Program-made: the position numbers and the translations under genes
Shown here: in pieces, positions 12,371 to 25,435 of the stretch
How positions within the stretch are numbered: position 1 is the stretch's first letter
How the letters are laid out: the number at the start of each line of letters is the position of its first letter
The notes under the pieces: generated by a model
Told to the model about the DNA's origin: nothing
The model's input: only the letters and a program-made list of their open reading frames with translations
The model's database searches: none
NCBI GenBank assembly: GCA_036346225.1
Contig: JARFIW010001480.1
Span: 13,635,501 to 13,699,500, forward strand
Direction: 5' to 3'
From: Platerodrilus igneus
Taxonomy: Eukaryota; Arthropoda; Insecta; Coleoptera; Lycidae
DNA length: 64,000 nt

Positions 12371-13615
12371 CAATGGTGATTTGAAAAGTTCGCGAAATGG
12401 AGCACAGATGGTAGCAACAGTTTGAATAAAATATTTGCAATTGATGGATCCAACTATCTAGTGAGCAGATGTTAAATTTGACATTATCCTGTCAAGTAGT
12501 ATTAAGTTTTTCAAAATTGATAAAACTGAAACGAGCGCTGTTATCAAATATTTTGTAAGAAAGGGTTGGAAAGCAACAGAAATACATAAAGATATGCAGG
12601 ATGCATTAGGAGACTTCGCTCCATCATTTACAACGGTGCACAAGTGGGTGACGGAATTTAAACGTAGTCGTGAGAGCCTAGAAGATGACCCGCGCAGCGG
12701 ACGACTGAAAACTGCCGCCACGTCTAAGTTAATGATATGGTTACGCAGGATCGTCGATTAAAGGTCTCCGAAATTGCTAAGGATGCAGGTATCTCAGATG
12801 AAAGAGCATTTCATATCTTAACTGCGGAATTAGGTATGAAAAAGCTTTCGGCAAGATGGGTACCGCGCATATTGGCAATTCATCAAAACCTTCAGAGGAA
12901 GAGAGTTTGCCAACAGAGTTTAGACCGCCTTAACTCCAATAAAACTGATTTCGTCCGACGGTTTGTTACGACAGATGAAACTTGGGTTCACTATTATACC
13001 CCTGAAATCAAGCAACAATCTAAACAATGGAGACATAGGGGTTCTCCTCCACCAAAGAAAGCAATGTTTGTGAAGTCGGCTGGAAAAATTATGGCATTAG
13101 TTTTTTTGGGATGCTAAAGGTGTCCTACTAATTCACTATCTTCTTAAGGGCCAAACAATAAGCGGTGAATATTACGCCAAACTTCTAGACCAACTGAATA
13201 AAAATATTCGTGAAATAAGATCTGCATTACGTAAGAAGATCATTTTCCATCATGATAATGTACGTCCACACACAAGTGCAGGAGCAATGCAAATATTAAA
13301 TGATCTGAAGTACGATGTGTTGCAACATCTACCTTATTCGCCTGATTTGGCTCCTTCTGACTTCCACCTATTTCTACGACTAAAAGTTTTCTTGGGGGAA
13401 AACGATTTTCTACGGACGAAAAAGCAAAAGCAGCTATTGACGACTATTTTGGAGGCCTTGAAGAATCGCACTTTCGTGATGGCACAATAGGTTTGGAACA
13501 TCGCAGGATGAAGTGTATTCAACTTGACGAAGATTATGTTGAAAAATAAACTATATTTTAAAAACAAATTTTTTCATTTTTCCCTTCGTTTCGCGAACTT
13601 TTCAAACCACCCTCG
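12371..13615 (+). mobile_element. Mariner-like element (Mar-1), old
   Basis: A TA dinucleotide flanks both ends (12369-12370 and 13616-13617). The terminal inverted repeats are about 30 bp with a few mismatches, and both contain TTTGAAAAGTTCGCGAAA. The size of about 1245 bp is typical of mariner. The enclosed transposase has a DD34D arrangement. This identifies a Tc1/mariner-superfamily element that moves by cut-and-paste into TA. Confidence 0.85.
12475..13549 (+). pseudogene. Mar-1 mariner transposase, frameshifted
   Basis: The N-terminal helix-turn-helix part (KYFVRKGWKATEIHKDM, then FTTVHKWVTEFK) reads in one frame. Near 12730 the frame changes and continues VSEIAKDAGIS and ARWVPRIL, the linker motif of mariners. 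The catalytic residues are visible: TDETW, then HHDNVRPH, then YSPDLAPSDFHLF, with 34 residues between the second and third aspartates. Further frame changes lie at the run of seven T at 13101-13107 and near 13405. It ends DEDYVEK at the TAA of 13547-13549. An intact transposase would bind the terminal repeats and catalyse excision and insertion; this copy cannot make one as assembled. The start codon was not identified. Confidence 0.85.
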
Positions 13616-13619
13616 TACC

Positions 13620-14235
13620 TGCTTATATTTCATACAGACCTCTTTAACTCCTCTCTTCTATTATTTTTTTCTAATAATTTATGCAGGTCCCTATTCTCTA
13701 CCAATTTTATCACTATTTACCAGTTTTCTTAGTATGCTCTGGCATTACATCTTCTAGTTACTCTATATTCCATCTATCCATTTGATTGAAAAATCTATGT
13801 CGTAGAGAGTCTAGAAAATATTTCCAGGATAAATGGAAGTTTTTTCAACGTTTCCTACAGCAAGCTGTAAATAAGTAAAGCATTCTCATAGCTGTAAAAC
13901 ATAGGAAACACAGGCTTTTGTTGTTGAAACATGTTTCAGCAGCTCCAATAATTTTTAACTATACTATGAGATTAGATTCTTCTTGTTGCCCGTTTCAATA
14001 ATGTCAGTCTTTATTTTTCAATTGGAGACATTCGATAAATATTTTCTATTTAAAGCTCTGCATTAGGAATGTTTTGAAATTGTATTCAATTTTACGAAAG
14101 CTTTATCTACATAATTGTATGTTAAAACGATGAAGAAACCTTTCCAAAATAATATAACCTGTAATAGTCTGAACTGCACATTTCAGTTTAATAATACAGT
14201 AAAATACTTTTGATGTGAACACCAACCGTTGTACT
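13620..14235. other. Unassigned sequence
   Basis: No coding or repeat structure recognised between Mar-1 and repeat R1 copy 2. Confidence 0.4.
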
Positions 14236-14237
14236 TG

Positions 14238-14950
14238 AGTTATTTAAAATTCCCCGTTTTCCCTAACGACTACAAGTGTATTCTATATAAAAGATCCATA
14301 AAGCTTTTAAAGCCCCTTCAGAAACATGGCAACTCAATTATAATCATTTTTAATGTCGGATCTCCAGAAAGATTTGGGTTTCATAGAGTTCCTTATTTAT
14401 ATCTTTACGACCCTACATTTTTATTGATGTCGTTTGCAACTTAAATAAACGTCAATGTCTGATGCTATATGCTTTTTTTTTGTACAAAAGTTATAGGATT
14501 TTTTCTATAGATTTTATGATTCACAGGCAATAGAATTAAGATGAGTTCAGAGAAACGTCAATTTGCTTGAAATCTGCAAAGAGATAATAAACTTCAGAAC
14601 CGCCGTAAAGAAATTTATGCGTGACTGTGACACTTGTTTTCAGTTTACAGGGATACCAACCGCCGTGATCACTACTCGTTATGAGTTTATAAAACCCATC
14701 TAGTTGTTCCAAAAGTGTCTTATAAAAACAGCTATGGAAAGAGTAGAAACGTGATATACTTTTGAGGATCTCAAACCAACATTAAAGCTGAAATAAAGCC
14801 TCTTGGAAATTGCAATATGCCTCGTTATTGTTTTGTAGGGCCTCATGAGAAAATAATAATGTTTATTCTTTATTTGTTCGAAACGACCAGGACGACACAG
14901 ACATTTACATTTTATGTGGGTTCTTTCGTTTTGGCGGGTACTACTATGGT
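14238..14950 (-). repeat. Dispersed repeat family R1, copy 2
   Basis: Homologous to 1025-1745 along its length and in the same orientation. The minus-strand reading frame shared with copy 1 is open from 14966 to about 14700, then broken. The segment corresponding to GGSEVYYL of copy 1 is present at about 14590 in another frame. Confidence 0.65.
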
Positions 14951-14973
14951 GTTTTTGTATATACACAAATTTA

Positions 14974-15005
14974 GCGTAATTAACTACCTAAAATATTTAT
15001 ATATT
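14974..15005. repeat. 30-bp direct repeat, left copy
   Basis: A copy of about 30 bp starting gcgtaatta. It recurs at 15386-15415 with one mismatch and flanks a 380-bp segment that holds a tRNA-like sequence. Confidence 0.7.
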
Positions 15006-15182
15006 TAATACTTGGCTTATAGCCGTAATTTTGAGCGTAACTTCCTATCTATTACTGACATAAGTCAAAAGCTTGACAATGTCAGATATGATTGAGAAAA
15101 ATGCCAAACGTAATTGAATGTTAGGTTTATGTATAGTTGTGTACACGATTTAAATTTGTAAATTTCCCAATTGTCGTCATCG

Positions 15183-15254
15183 GTCTCGGTGGCGTATTTG
15201 GTAAACGCATGGTTCCGGCAAAACCAAGATACAGGTTCAAGTCCTGTCCAAGAC
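15183..15254 (+). tRNA. tRNA-Ala(GGC)-like sequence, probably pseudogene or SINE head
   Basis: A 72-nt cloverleaf can be drawn. The acceptor stem has 6 of 7 pairs. The D stem GCGT/ACGC has a GG-containing loop. The anticodon stem TGGTT/AACCA is perfect and the T stem ACAGG/CCTGT is perfect with loop TTCAAGT. Internal promoter boxes are intact (TGGCGTATTTGG and GGTTCAAGTCC). Three features argue against a working tRNA: position 33 is C instead of the near-universal T, the variable loop is 4 nt, and the anticodon GGC is unusual for eukaryotic alanine tRNAs. It is more likely a tRNA-derived retroposon head or a pseudogene. Confidence 0.5.
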
Positions 15255-15385
15255 CTTATATTTCCATCTTTCAATTACTAGCTCGACTAGCTCGATTTGA
15301 AATGATCATTTGGGCTTTGCATAAAAATCTAAGTTATTATTTCATCTTAATAATTGTAATACGATATTATTTATTAACTTACCTT

Positions 15386-15409
15386 GCGTAATTATCTACC
15401 TAAAATATT

Positions 15410-15415
<6 letters not shown>
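15386..15415. repeat. 30-bp direct repeat, right copy
   Basis: Matches 14974-15003 with one mismatch. It could be a long target-site duplication of the intervening insertion or a local segmental duplication. Confidence 0.7.

Positions 15416-15422
<7 letters not shown>

Positions 15423-15474
<52 letters not shown>
15423..15474. repeat. (AT)n microsatellite
   Basis: About 26 AT units directly bordering the left arm of the inverted structure. Confidence 0.95.
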
Positions 15475-15476
<2 letters not shown>

Positions 15477-17251
15477 TGTGATAAGGGGTCGTTTAGGGGT
15501 GTACTGTATAGCAATGGTCGTGGAGTAACTATAAATTGCGATAGGAAGCAGAAAACCGCATTTATTCAGCAGAAAATTAAGTAATTTAGATATTATGTAA
15601 ATAGTAAGCAATTAATACCCTGTAGATAGAGCATAATTAGTTTTAAGCGACGCAAATAAACACATCTTACAACAATAGGACGCATATTTAGCATAGAAAT
15701 GGGTAATTCATACATTAGATAAATAACAAGTATTCAACACTCGGTATATGGAGCTTTATTAATTTTAAGCAATGCAAGTAACAATATCTTTTAGTAAAAG
15801 TACGCGTATTTAGAGGAAAGGATAGTACATGTAATTAAACACGCATTGAAAAGGGTTCTAATTAGTTATAATATAATACGGAGATAAGAGATAAAACTTA
15901 ACGAAGCCTTGTGTAAGTGCGTAGAAACAATCAACATTTTTGATAAGAAAATGCAGTTCAAAAACGCATAAAATAGACGAAAGTAAAATTGAAATTACAT
16001 CATGTATTTTTGTTTACTTATGGAAAAGGCGATATCTACACGAAGCAACGTATGGTCTGATGACGAGGTATCTATAAGCAAATAATTATTACCCGGAAAA
16101 CCGATTAAATTACATCAGAAACCACTTCAAGATGCATCAAATACAAAGACCTTATTGGTTAAGATAGCGACAGATTTGTTGAAAACCCAACCCACATGCA
16201 AGTGGGATCAGCCTATATTTAACAGCGAACTAATGTTAAGACAGTTCAGTTTTAACTCAAGAGGGCAAAGCTGCGCCACTCTGAATAAAAAAGTCACGCG
16301 TAATTTTAAATAGATAGTGACAAATAAATGCTACAAATATGAAAATTTCTGTTGCCGTTTAACGTGAGTAGAATTTGGGGTAATTTATTTAAACTAATAA
16401 TAATAGGGCTCCGAGTGTATGGATAATCCTAATTGGGTGATAATAATTCCGAATGTAATAAATCTGAATGGATGGATAATTCGAGTATACGATATAATAA
16501 TTTAAATATATGAAAATATTTCTAATTGATGGTATAATATTTCAAATGAGTGGATAGATATTATAGTTGATGATAATTCGAATATGGGGATATTTTCAAC
16601 GGATTAATGTAATACTTCAAATCAGCGTCGACGATTTTGGTACAAATATGAGTTGCGAGATTCGATGCAAATAAAACAAAGAAGCAAGAAGCAATTTATA
16701 GAAACAAATGGGTTCAATTAAGCAGAGCAGTAACAGGTCAGATCTAATTAGTTTTAAGATATTTTTCTATATATATCTGAATACTGAATATACGTAATTT
16801 ATATCAAAGTGTAACGAAGCCAGCACAAACATTGCATACGTTAAAAGTACGTAACATGATAAAGGGGTTTAGAACGTTCTAGGTTTCTTTGATAAAAAGG
16901 GTAGTTTTTGGTGACTTTAGATCGATTGCAAAGCATATAAATTTTTAGATAAATAAGACTTATGATATTGATTGACTGAAGGGCGTATTTTAATAATTTT
17001 CAAAACTTGTACATAATATTTCTTTTCATTATATGGAATTAATTGACTTCATTTTATAATTCAAACAGATAGGTAATCAGAAAGGGGTGAAGAAGACAAA
17101 AATTGATCATCGTAACGTTGTGCACTCTGTGTAGAATAATAAAAGCTAGTCGTGGCATAATAATAATAAAATTAGTGAGATTTAAATTTGAATAGGAAAA
17201 CACTGAGAGGTGGAGTTATAGAAAACATCCATTGACACCGAGTACGGCTCA

Positions 17252-17252
<1 letters not shown>
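15474..17252 (+). repeat. Left arm of a long inverted repeat (LTR-like unit D)
   Basis: Starts TGCTGTGATAAGGGG next to (AT)n. It aligns in inverted orientation with 19169-20998 along nearly its whole 1.8 kb, including an outer block with ggggtgta, a central block with gttgccgttt and acgtgagtag, and an inner block with aattgacttc and gatcatcgta. Near the outer end it contains diverged sub-repeats of about 120 bp (15600-15720 and 15720-15840). There is no coding potential. With TG...CA-like ends and (AT)n borders it could be a solo LTR; alternatively it is the arm of a fold-back element. Confidence 0.8.

Positions 17253-17255
<3 letters not shown>

Positions 17256-17305
<50 letters not shown>
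17256..17305. repeat. (CA)n followed by (TA)n microsatellite
   Basis: About 15 CA units and then about 10 TA units, between the left inverted arm and the solo LTR-C. Confidence 0.95.
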
Positions 17306-19124
17306 TGCTGTGGAACCTTTGGGACAGTCTCTGGATTCTCTATTAAAATTTGTGCCTCACCTGAGCCAACATATAATTTTTTAAAAAAATAAAAATTTTA
17401 AAAACTTCTTACCCCTCTATATGAGATCGCCTTCGAATTCCTTCAGCTTCCCTGGCTGCCTCTTCTCGAATACCTAAATTTATAGACATACCTCTTTCAC
17501 ACTCGCACACCATTCAATAAAATCACCAAATAATACAACAACCGTACAACCTTTTATTTATACCTATTAACAGATAAATTTTATTTACACATGTGTTAAA
17601 ACAGTTTGAAACAATAATTACTAGTTCAATTTATTTTATGTTTTTAAAGTCCTTGGTTTTTATAGTGATTTTTAAACAATTTAATTAAATATGAGTAGAT
17701 GGGCCCCACATGTTACCCTAAATTGACTTCACACTGGAGTATGTTGAACTCATTATAACCCAGTTTAGTTTGTATATGCGTTTTTTAAACCTTGCATAAC
17801 TTAAAACAAAATTTACAGACCCGTTTACCCTTTACAATTCAATTTCTATCCTGAATAAAATTTTAATACACCATTCTCAATATTCAACATCAGTAAATTG
17901 TCCAGTACATGTATCTTTTACGATAAGTTTCTACAACCATAAATATGCCACCCAAAGAAAGTCAACCACACAACACAAAATTTCACAAATGTTTTTTAAT
18001 TTACTACGCACTACTCGTACTTTACGTCAATAATTAGAGGTCCGCTACTACCGTTTTATACTTGCAACCACTATCTTTACAGTAACGTTATTACACATAC
18101 ATAAAATACTCACAGAAAGCTTTAATATCGTAGCCTGAATCAGTATTCAGCACTTTATCGAAGTCAAGGAAAAGAGAGCCTTAATAATCTAGTTTGGGTA
18201 TTTATATTATCTTTCAAACCCCCTACTGGACGCGCTTCCTTCAAAAAACTTATTTTTAAAACAAATTCTACAAATTTTGAACGTAGTCGTCTTTAAATTC
18301 GTAAAATTTGTTCCGTTCTACGTGCTGTATACCCCGAACTCGGTTTCAACCTTCGCGCGTGTGTTTGTTTGGAAAACTCTGCTTTCAACCAATGACAGAG
18401 TTTTCTGTCGTCACCAAACTACTCCTAAGCGCTATGCATCTCAGTTGTAAGCTTGTTTGTTGTCTCGTTCAAAACCCCACTTGATTTACAGAAAATCGCT
18501 ATTGTTGACATCCTATCTTAACTCCACGTGTATGCCTTACGTGATTTTCAATCCCAAGGCTTTTATATTTGTCTCTATCTGTTGCATATTACCAATCGTT
18601 CATTTCACTCGCTCCTTAAGATGTTTGTTCCCCTAGCTGTTTATCCAAACTGACGGTTGGAAATAATTTCTATGAAATCTTATCGTAACGTACATAAAAA
18701 TACTGCGAACTTAAATTTTAAAAGCAGGCGTTCCTGTTAATCATCGACCGTTTGAAAATAACTATTCCTGGATTCTCTACTTCTTCGTATTTGATAAAAC
18801 TGACGTTGGCTTTTACAACGAATACATTTGCCTAGGAATTTATTGATTTTCTTACGCAAGCACGTTCCCTTTTGCTTATATGTGTTTAATTAAAATATCT
18901 TATGGGTAATTATGCGTATCCTTGAACTTCTACTTGCTTTGAAAATTTCTTCTTTCCTGTGATCCTAACATTTCAATTATTAAATATAAAAATACTCTAA
19001 TATTCGTCCGTTTTCACTAAATAAATTAAATTAATTTTTCGCGTAAATAATTTGCTCTTTTCTATATACAGGGTTGTTAAAATTTTATTGTTTCACACTG
19101 ATTTACTCCTTTGAATCCACAACA
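17306..19124 (-). repeat. Solo LTR of family LTR-C
   Basis: On the plus strand it starts TGCTGTGGAACC and ends GAATCCACAACA, a TG...CA unit with short inverted ends. It sits between two TA/AT tracts. It aligns with 8676-10768 except for about 275 bp missing near 18000. No internal region is attached on either side, so this is a solo LTR. It forms the centre of the inverted structure. Confidence 0.75.

Positions 19125-19168
<44 letters not shown>
19124..19168. repeat. (AT)n microsatellite
   Basis: Mostly AT units with one AAAT interruption, between the solo LTR and the right arm. Confidence 0.95.
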
Positions 19169-19170
<2 letters not shown>

Positions 19171-20998
19171 ATATGATAACTCCGCACGCCGATATAATAA
19201 ACGTCCAGCTGAACACCACCACTCTGTGTTTTTCTCTAATCTTCTAATTTTATTTATGCCACGGCTAGCCCAGTTTAATTTACACAGTGCGCATCGCTAC
19301 GATGATCAATTTAATTTACCCTTTTAATTCTTACCTGTTTGAATTGATAAAACGAAGTCAATTAATATTCGTATAGTGAAAGGAAATAATATTTACATTT
19401 CACAATTTTTGTAATCCTTTAAATACACCCTTCAATCAATTAATATTATATGGATCATTTATCCCAAAAATTATATCTGTTTAATTTAACTTTAAAGTCA
19501 CTAAAAACGACACATTTTACTAAAAAAATCTGGAACGTTTAAAACCCTTTTATGAATATCACGTAAATTACAACGTATTCAATATTCTTGTTGACTCCTT
19601 ACAAACTTGAAAGAAAATTAATATATTCAGTGTTAAAATTTAAATTTGAAAAGATTCCTTAAAACTAGTTAGCCCTGACCTGTGATATCCTGATAAGTTG
19701 CTGCGTGTAGTGGATGAACACACCCTTTTTATCTTCAATAGAAAACCAATGTTCAGATTTGTACTCCTTCACGTACTTTGAATTAATAATTCAGTATGGT
19801 TACTCCCTATTTGTCCAAAATTCACCTCGTGCTTTATTCTATATTTTTCTGGATACGCCTTGGACCTCTCCACAGACTTAGAATTCGTAGTTTTCTTAGG
19901 ATCGTAAATTAGAATTGGATTTCTTATATTCGTGAATTAGAAGTTTTGAATACCAGACTTAGGATCATGAATTAGAATTGTTTTTCTTCAAATCGTGAAT
20001 TAGAATTTCTGAATACCGAACTTAGGATGACAAATTAGAAGCCCTATATTATTATAAAAATTTAATTTAAATTAATTAACCAATTTCTACTCACGTTTTC
20101 CGCAAAACGGCAATAGCTTTTTCATATATTTTTAACGCAATTCGTCAGCAACTATTATTCTTACACAACACTATTTTTCACAATAATATAATATAAAATG
20201 TATTTATTTGACGCGTAAATATCTGATTAAAAGTATTGCAGGTTCGACGTGCTTCAAATTGAGACTGACCCTTTCTTATCAACTCTGGGCGTTATATAGC
20301 TTTTGCTCCCTACATTTGGATTGGTTTTCCAAACAGCCTTACAAACTGTTGCAACCAATCATATTTGTTTTGGACATTCCTTGTATTTTCAAGCCGATTT
20401 CTGACGAAACTATTTTGAAGTTCCGTATCATGCTGTTATTTACTATAGTTTTCTGATCTTTAATCGCCTTGTTATTGTTATTGTTGTTGGACTTTACTTC
20501 AGCTTGGGTCTGTTATTTTGTGTAGATAAAGCTTTTGGAGAATTTGTACAAAATAACTGATGTAACATGAGTGCTGTTTTCGTTCATGTATCTATTTAAA
20601 ACTCATCTTTAAAAGTGCGTTTCTTATCAAAGCGCTTATTGTTCCTTCTTTCTTACAAGCGTAATTGCATGAAGATTTACTAGGTTTTTATCTTATCTTA
20701 TGCGTATTTATTTTATAACTTATTGAACGCTTCTTGACGTATTTTAATTCCATGTATAAATATTTTTCTGCTGAATACACGTTCTATTATTGGAAGATCT
20801 GCTTACTGGCATTGATTAAAGTTAATTACGGTCCCTATACAAGGTGTTAAATGTGTGCTATTTACATAATGTGCGAATTATTTATTTTCCTGTTAAATAA
20901 ATGCAGTTTTCTGATTCCCATTGCTATTTACAGTTACTACACGACCCTTACTACTCAATACACCCCTAAACAACCCCTTATCACAGCATATATATATA
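19169..20998 (-). repeat. Right arm of the long inverted repeat (LTR-like unit D)
   Basis: Plus strand starts TGATATGATAACTCC and ends CCCCTTATCACAGCA, so the unit itself has imperfect inverted TG...CA ends. It is the reverse complement of 15474-17252 with substantial divergence. (AT)n borders both sides. Positions 19860-20050 hold several diverged copies of a segment with core gtgaattagaa. An 82-codon ORF inside (20208-20456) is not conserved in the left arm and is not called. Confidence 0.8.
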
Positions 20999-21012
20999 TA
21001 TATATATATATA
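20998..21012. repeat. Short (TA)n tract
   Basis: About seven TA units bordering the outer end of the right arm. Confidence 0.85.
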
Positions 21013-24000
21013 AGATACTAGTAACAATAATAATGATAAAAGATGCCGGAGTAGAAGATGTTTCTAAAAAAAATTTACAATTTTTCCGCAGTCTAATTAT
21101 TTTTGTCTATTTATCTTCAAATAAAGGCGCTAGAATCATACATCAGATTTATAATAATAATACGAAATATTTTTTACGGAAAATCTTTCAAATGCTAATT
21201 ACTACATTTACAACAGCCTTCTCTCATAAACATATCTTAAATAGAACATCTATGAAAAATCACTTTTTTTCATCACAAATTTTATGCACGAAAACAAAGA
21301 CCAAAATTTCCACAACAGCTTTGTCTTATAAACAATATCTTAAATATTACATAAAAAAATATATAACTTCTGCATAATCACTCACTTATGCTGAACGTAG
21401 AGTCCAAGAGTCTCTCTTTTATAACTAGGATGAGCACTCAGAAATCTTAATGTCTTAATTTTCATTTACCATTAACTATCTAATTAAATCTTATTATGTC
21501 GAAAGTTTATCAAAATAAGTCGCATAATTTAATAGCCTCTCTTTCAAAATCCTATTTAAACATATCTGATCAGTTAGGTTTAATTATTATCTAATATACC
21601 GGCGATAACCTGTATCTTAGACTTGCCTACCCTCCTAATCAAATTATCGACTTGTATATTCTACTATAACTAAACGACTTGCACACAAAAAATCGTAACT
21701 AACTACTCTATAAATCAGAGAGCTTCTCTAAATTTAAACAAGACTTATTTTACCGTTACAAATCTACTGATCGTTCCATTTTTCAGAACGTTATTATAAA
21801 TCGTTTTAAAAATATCATATAACAAACTATTCCAATCATATATGCTCTTATTCGAATTTAGGAAACTTTATCTTACAGTAGTCTAGTTATTTTCAATTAC
21901 CTATTTTCCATTTTGAAACCATTGTAATTACTTCAAATAATCTACTCACTTCTGGGTGCCAAAAACACATCGAGTTCGATTGTTTTAATAAAATCGTCTC
22001 TTATTTAAATAAATTTCACTGTAGTATTTTTACGTGCCGTATTATCACCAAGTCTACTAAATCGTGACGTTTGAAGCGTGGCTTTCTTGCGTTCTCAATA
22101 TCCATTTAGTTATGTAAGAGCGAGCCTCTGTGACTTCCGAATGTAGATTCTTTAGTGCTCTTTCCCGAACCTTCTAATAGGTTTATTCTTGAAGGCTTAT
22201 GATGCAATATTTGAAGATTTATCGTTTTGTTGTTTCCAGCTATCAGTAATAGACGTCGTTTATCTATCTTATCAATAAGATGTCATGGCCATAATGGCCT
22301 TAGTTTATCGCTCTTAGGAATTCTATCGCCGCCCTTATCTATTTTAGCTCATTTATTTAGTTTTGTTTTAGCAATTGATTGTTCTAGAATATTGGTCTGT
22401 GAAATCTTTCCTAGAAATACAGTCTTCTCAATTGAATACGTTTTCGTCGATATACTAATTTATGTTTGCTTATAAATTCCTTTTCTATATAAAATTAAAA
22501 TATTTGACATTTGACTTTACATAAATTTCGCATTTACCATCATTTGAAAATGCACCATCCTTTTACTAATTGCAAAATAAAAGTATCTCCACGCATTTAT
22601 GCGTAATTTATACACACGGCTTTGATAACTAGGTATAGATAAAAATTTAAAAACACCTTCTTACGCCTAGAACACAATAGATACTATTATTTTTATCTTA
22701 GAATATGATTCTTTCCTCATCAAGATATGTAACAGGAATGGAAACTCTTTTTAAACAGGGTTCCTATACGTTTATACTTACTATATTGGGCGTATTCACA
22801 GATGCTTTTGTCGATTCAAATAAATATCAACATATTTATTTTGCTGAAATAAATTTGCATAAATTCATAATATAAAGCGCTATAGTTAAATTAGCACATA
22901 GCTTTTATTTATCCCATTCAATAGAAGCAAACATTTGCGCGATAAAATGCCATGTTGAAACAAGTCTGGTGTGTAACAAGGAACCATTGAGAGATTAATA
23001 ATTAATACGATTGGGATCTACGTATAAAAAATGAAGTCGATTTTGCATTAAACAATTTGCGTAATAAGGATTTTCTAAAAACGCACTTGTTTATGATTTG
23101 AATTATACTTTATAAATAGGATTAGGGTATTGTTAAAAGAGGAATCCTGATATTTTTGCAAACCAGTGTAGTAATTTAAGAATAACTGGGTTCTACTAAA
23201 ATATGTGCAAGTAAAAATATTATAGTTGAAAGTGTTTGCGTCGATTCTAAAAATCGTTAGTAGAGCTGCACATTTTAAATTAAGTTAAATAAAGGTGAGT
23301 TGTTTTAAAGCACAAACATTACTTCAAAAAGTACTTCAAGCCTTTGTGTAATTTTAAATACTATTGTAATTTGTGTTCATATCTTAGTCGATTTTTAAGC
23401 AACTTAAATTAAAATCTATTAGAGTTAATTCTATTGAGATTGAATTCGTTGCTAATTGGTTTATTTGGCTTTCTGCTGGGAAGGTCGCGTGTAATTTTGT
23501 TCAAGAAATTATCCCGTCGTGAAGATAATTTTTGTGAACTAAAGCATTGAGAACTGAAGTGTAAGGAATTCTTCCAAAGCACCTAAAATCAAAGGTCAGA
23601 TAGGTTTTTGGATTTGTGTTCTTTTTTGTGTGTGAAAGACTTTATGAAAATATTTAAACTTGAATTCTGTATTTAATAATTATATTGTGAGAAGTTGTAG
23701 CTTAAGATTTAGTTAATTCAAAATTGCGCTTGGAAAATTATTTGTATAACAAGGGGCAATTTACAAGTACATTTTTCCAAAAGTCATATTATTAAAGGAA
23801 TAAGTACATTTGGAATAGTACCGTGACGCTGAAAGTTCAACATAAGTTTAATCGGGATGTAAGTCAAAACTATGGTATTTTTTTCATTTTTTAAAAATTT
23901 TTATTAGATTTATACAGCACTAACTCTAATTTTTCTCTATATTATTATTTGTATATATTGTACTTTAGAAAATTTTAATTAAAACTAATATATCAATCAA

Positions 24001-25420
24001 TTCGATCTGAAGAGTTTTTTAACGCTCTACTAAGTGAAGTAGTCGAGGAAGTGGTTTTTATTTTGAGTATTCAGATATCTGCGTCAGCTGTTAGGCAAGT
24101 TTTCTTTAATATCACAAACTTTCCTGGTAAAAAAATCCTTTACAAAAAAAATTATTAGGACTATATTAAACTAACTTAAACTAAATGACAAAATTCAAAT
24201 ATCAGTTACAAAAAAATATACTTGCAAAAAAATCCACGAAGCGTTTCTTTATCCAACTCCTAATTGAATATCTTCTTATTTTAAATTGATATTCAAATCA
24301 GCTTACAAGATTTTCCATATTTAAATTCCTCGTTTCAAACAGCAGTTACCAAAGTACATTTTTTGGTTAAATCTTCCTGTTGAATATTTAATAAAATTTT
24401 TAAAATAACGTTATATTGAAGAATTTTCTCTCTTATTTGTAATTAATCATTTTCAGTTTTTTATGTAACTTGCGTTTAAAACATCACTTCTATATTCATT
24501 GTAACAATTTATTTATTAAATTACAGTATGCGTACTGCATACTTCAAATATTATTTTCGCAAAGCAACAGCTCGCGACTTAAATCAAAATGACATTTTGC
24601 GATCGAATTTAAGAATCGAATGAATGCCTGTTTTTAATAAATGCTTCCTTATATATCCAAATTATCTATTTCTAGAAGGTAGTAAAATAGTATAGAACAT
24701 TATGATGCAAGATTACGCAAAAACTCAGTATCGTTTAAATTGCGTCGTTTATTACCTCGTAATATTGTTCCACTTATTCGTGAGGCGCTCTGTTTGTCAT
24801 TGTTCAACACATACACGATTCTTGTGGCGTCGCATACTAATGCGAAAGATAACCAATTTGATCGGTTATTTTATGGATTTTGGGAGTTTTTCGTGTTCCC
24901 GCCACTTCTTAGAATTAATGTTATATGGATAACTCATCCTTTTATATTCCTAATATTCTAGAAAATTCTTCATTTAAAATAAATTTCTGTAATTCACAGG
25001 GGAATTAATTTAAACTTTAATTGCTTTTTAATGCAAAAGGGATTGCATTTTATAGAAATTATTTGGTTTCGTATTTTACTACACAAAATTAATATTAAAA
25101 TTGGGTTTTTTAACAAAATTGTAGTTTCTATGCTAAATGCTTAAAGCTCCTACCATTCTATGCTATTTATAGCAAATGAAAAGCACTTTTATCAAAAATG
25201 TATCGATAATTAATAAGTGAAAATAAATCACTTTGTATTTATCTTAAATGATCGATTTGCGTTCGCATTAAATGCGTTTTTAGGGTATCTAAAATTAATT
25301 ATTTTTATATATACAGCTTACGTTATTTGCTATTTATTTACAATACACTTATATTATACAGGGTGATTATTTATACACGCGCAATTGTATCTTTATATAT
25401 ATATAGTGAAACTATTGGCA
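21013..25420. other. 4.4 kb without recognisable genes
   Basis: AT-rich with short random-looking ORFs; none shows a domain. Segment 23890-24070 shares weak collinear similarity with 28660-28800 (core gctctact, then cgagg). A 19-base hairpin with 7-base arms (AGTATGC/GCATACT) lies near 24525-24545. Confidence 0.4.
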
Positions 25421-25435
25421 AGTGACTTAAACTCA

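Noticed and set aside
15183..15254. Functional tRNA-Ala gene
   Set aside because: C at position 33, a 4-nt variable loop, an acceptor mismatch and an unusual anticodon make a pseudogene or SINE head more likely.
20208..20456. 82-codon ORF in the right inverted arm
   Set aside because: Not open or conserved in the homologous left arm.
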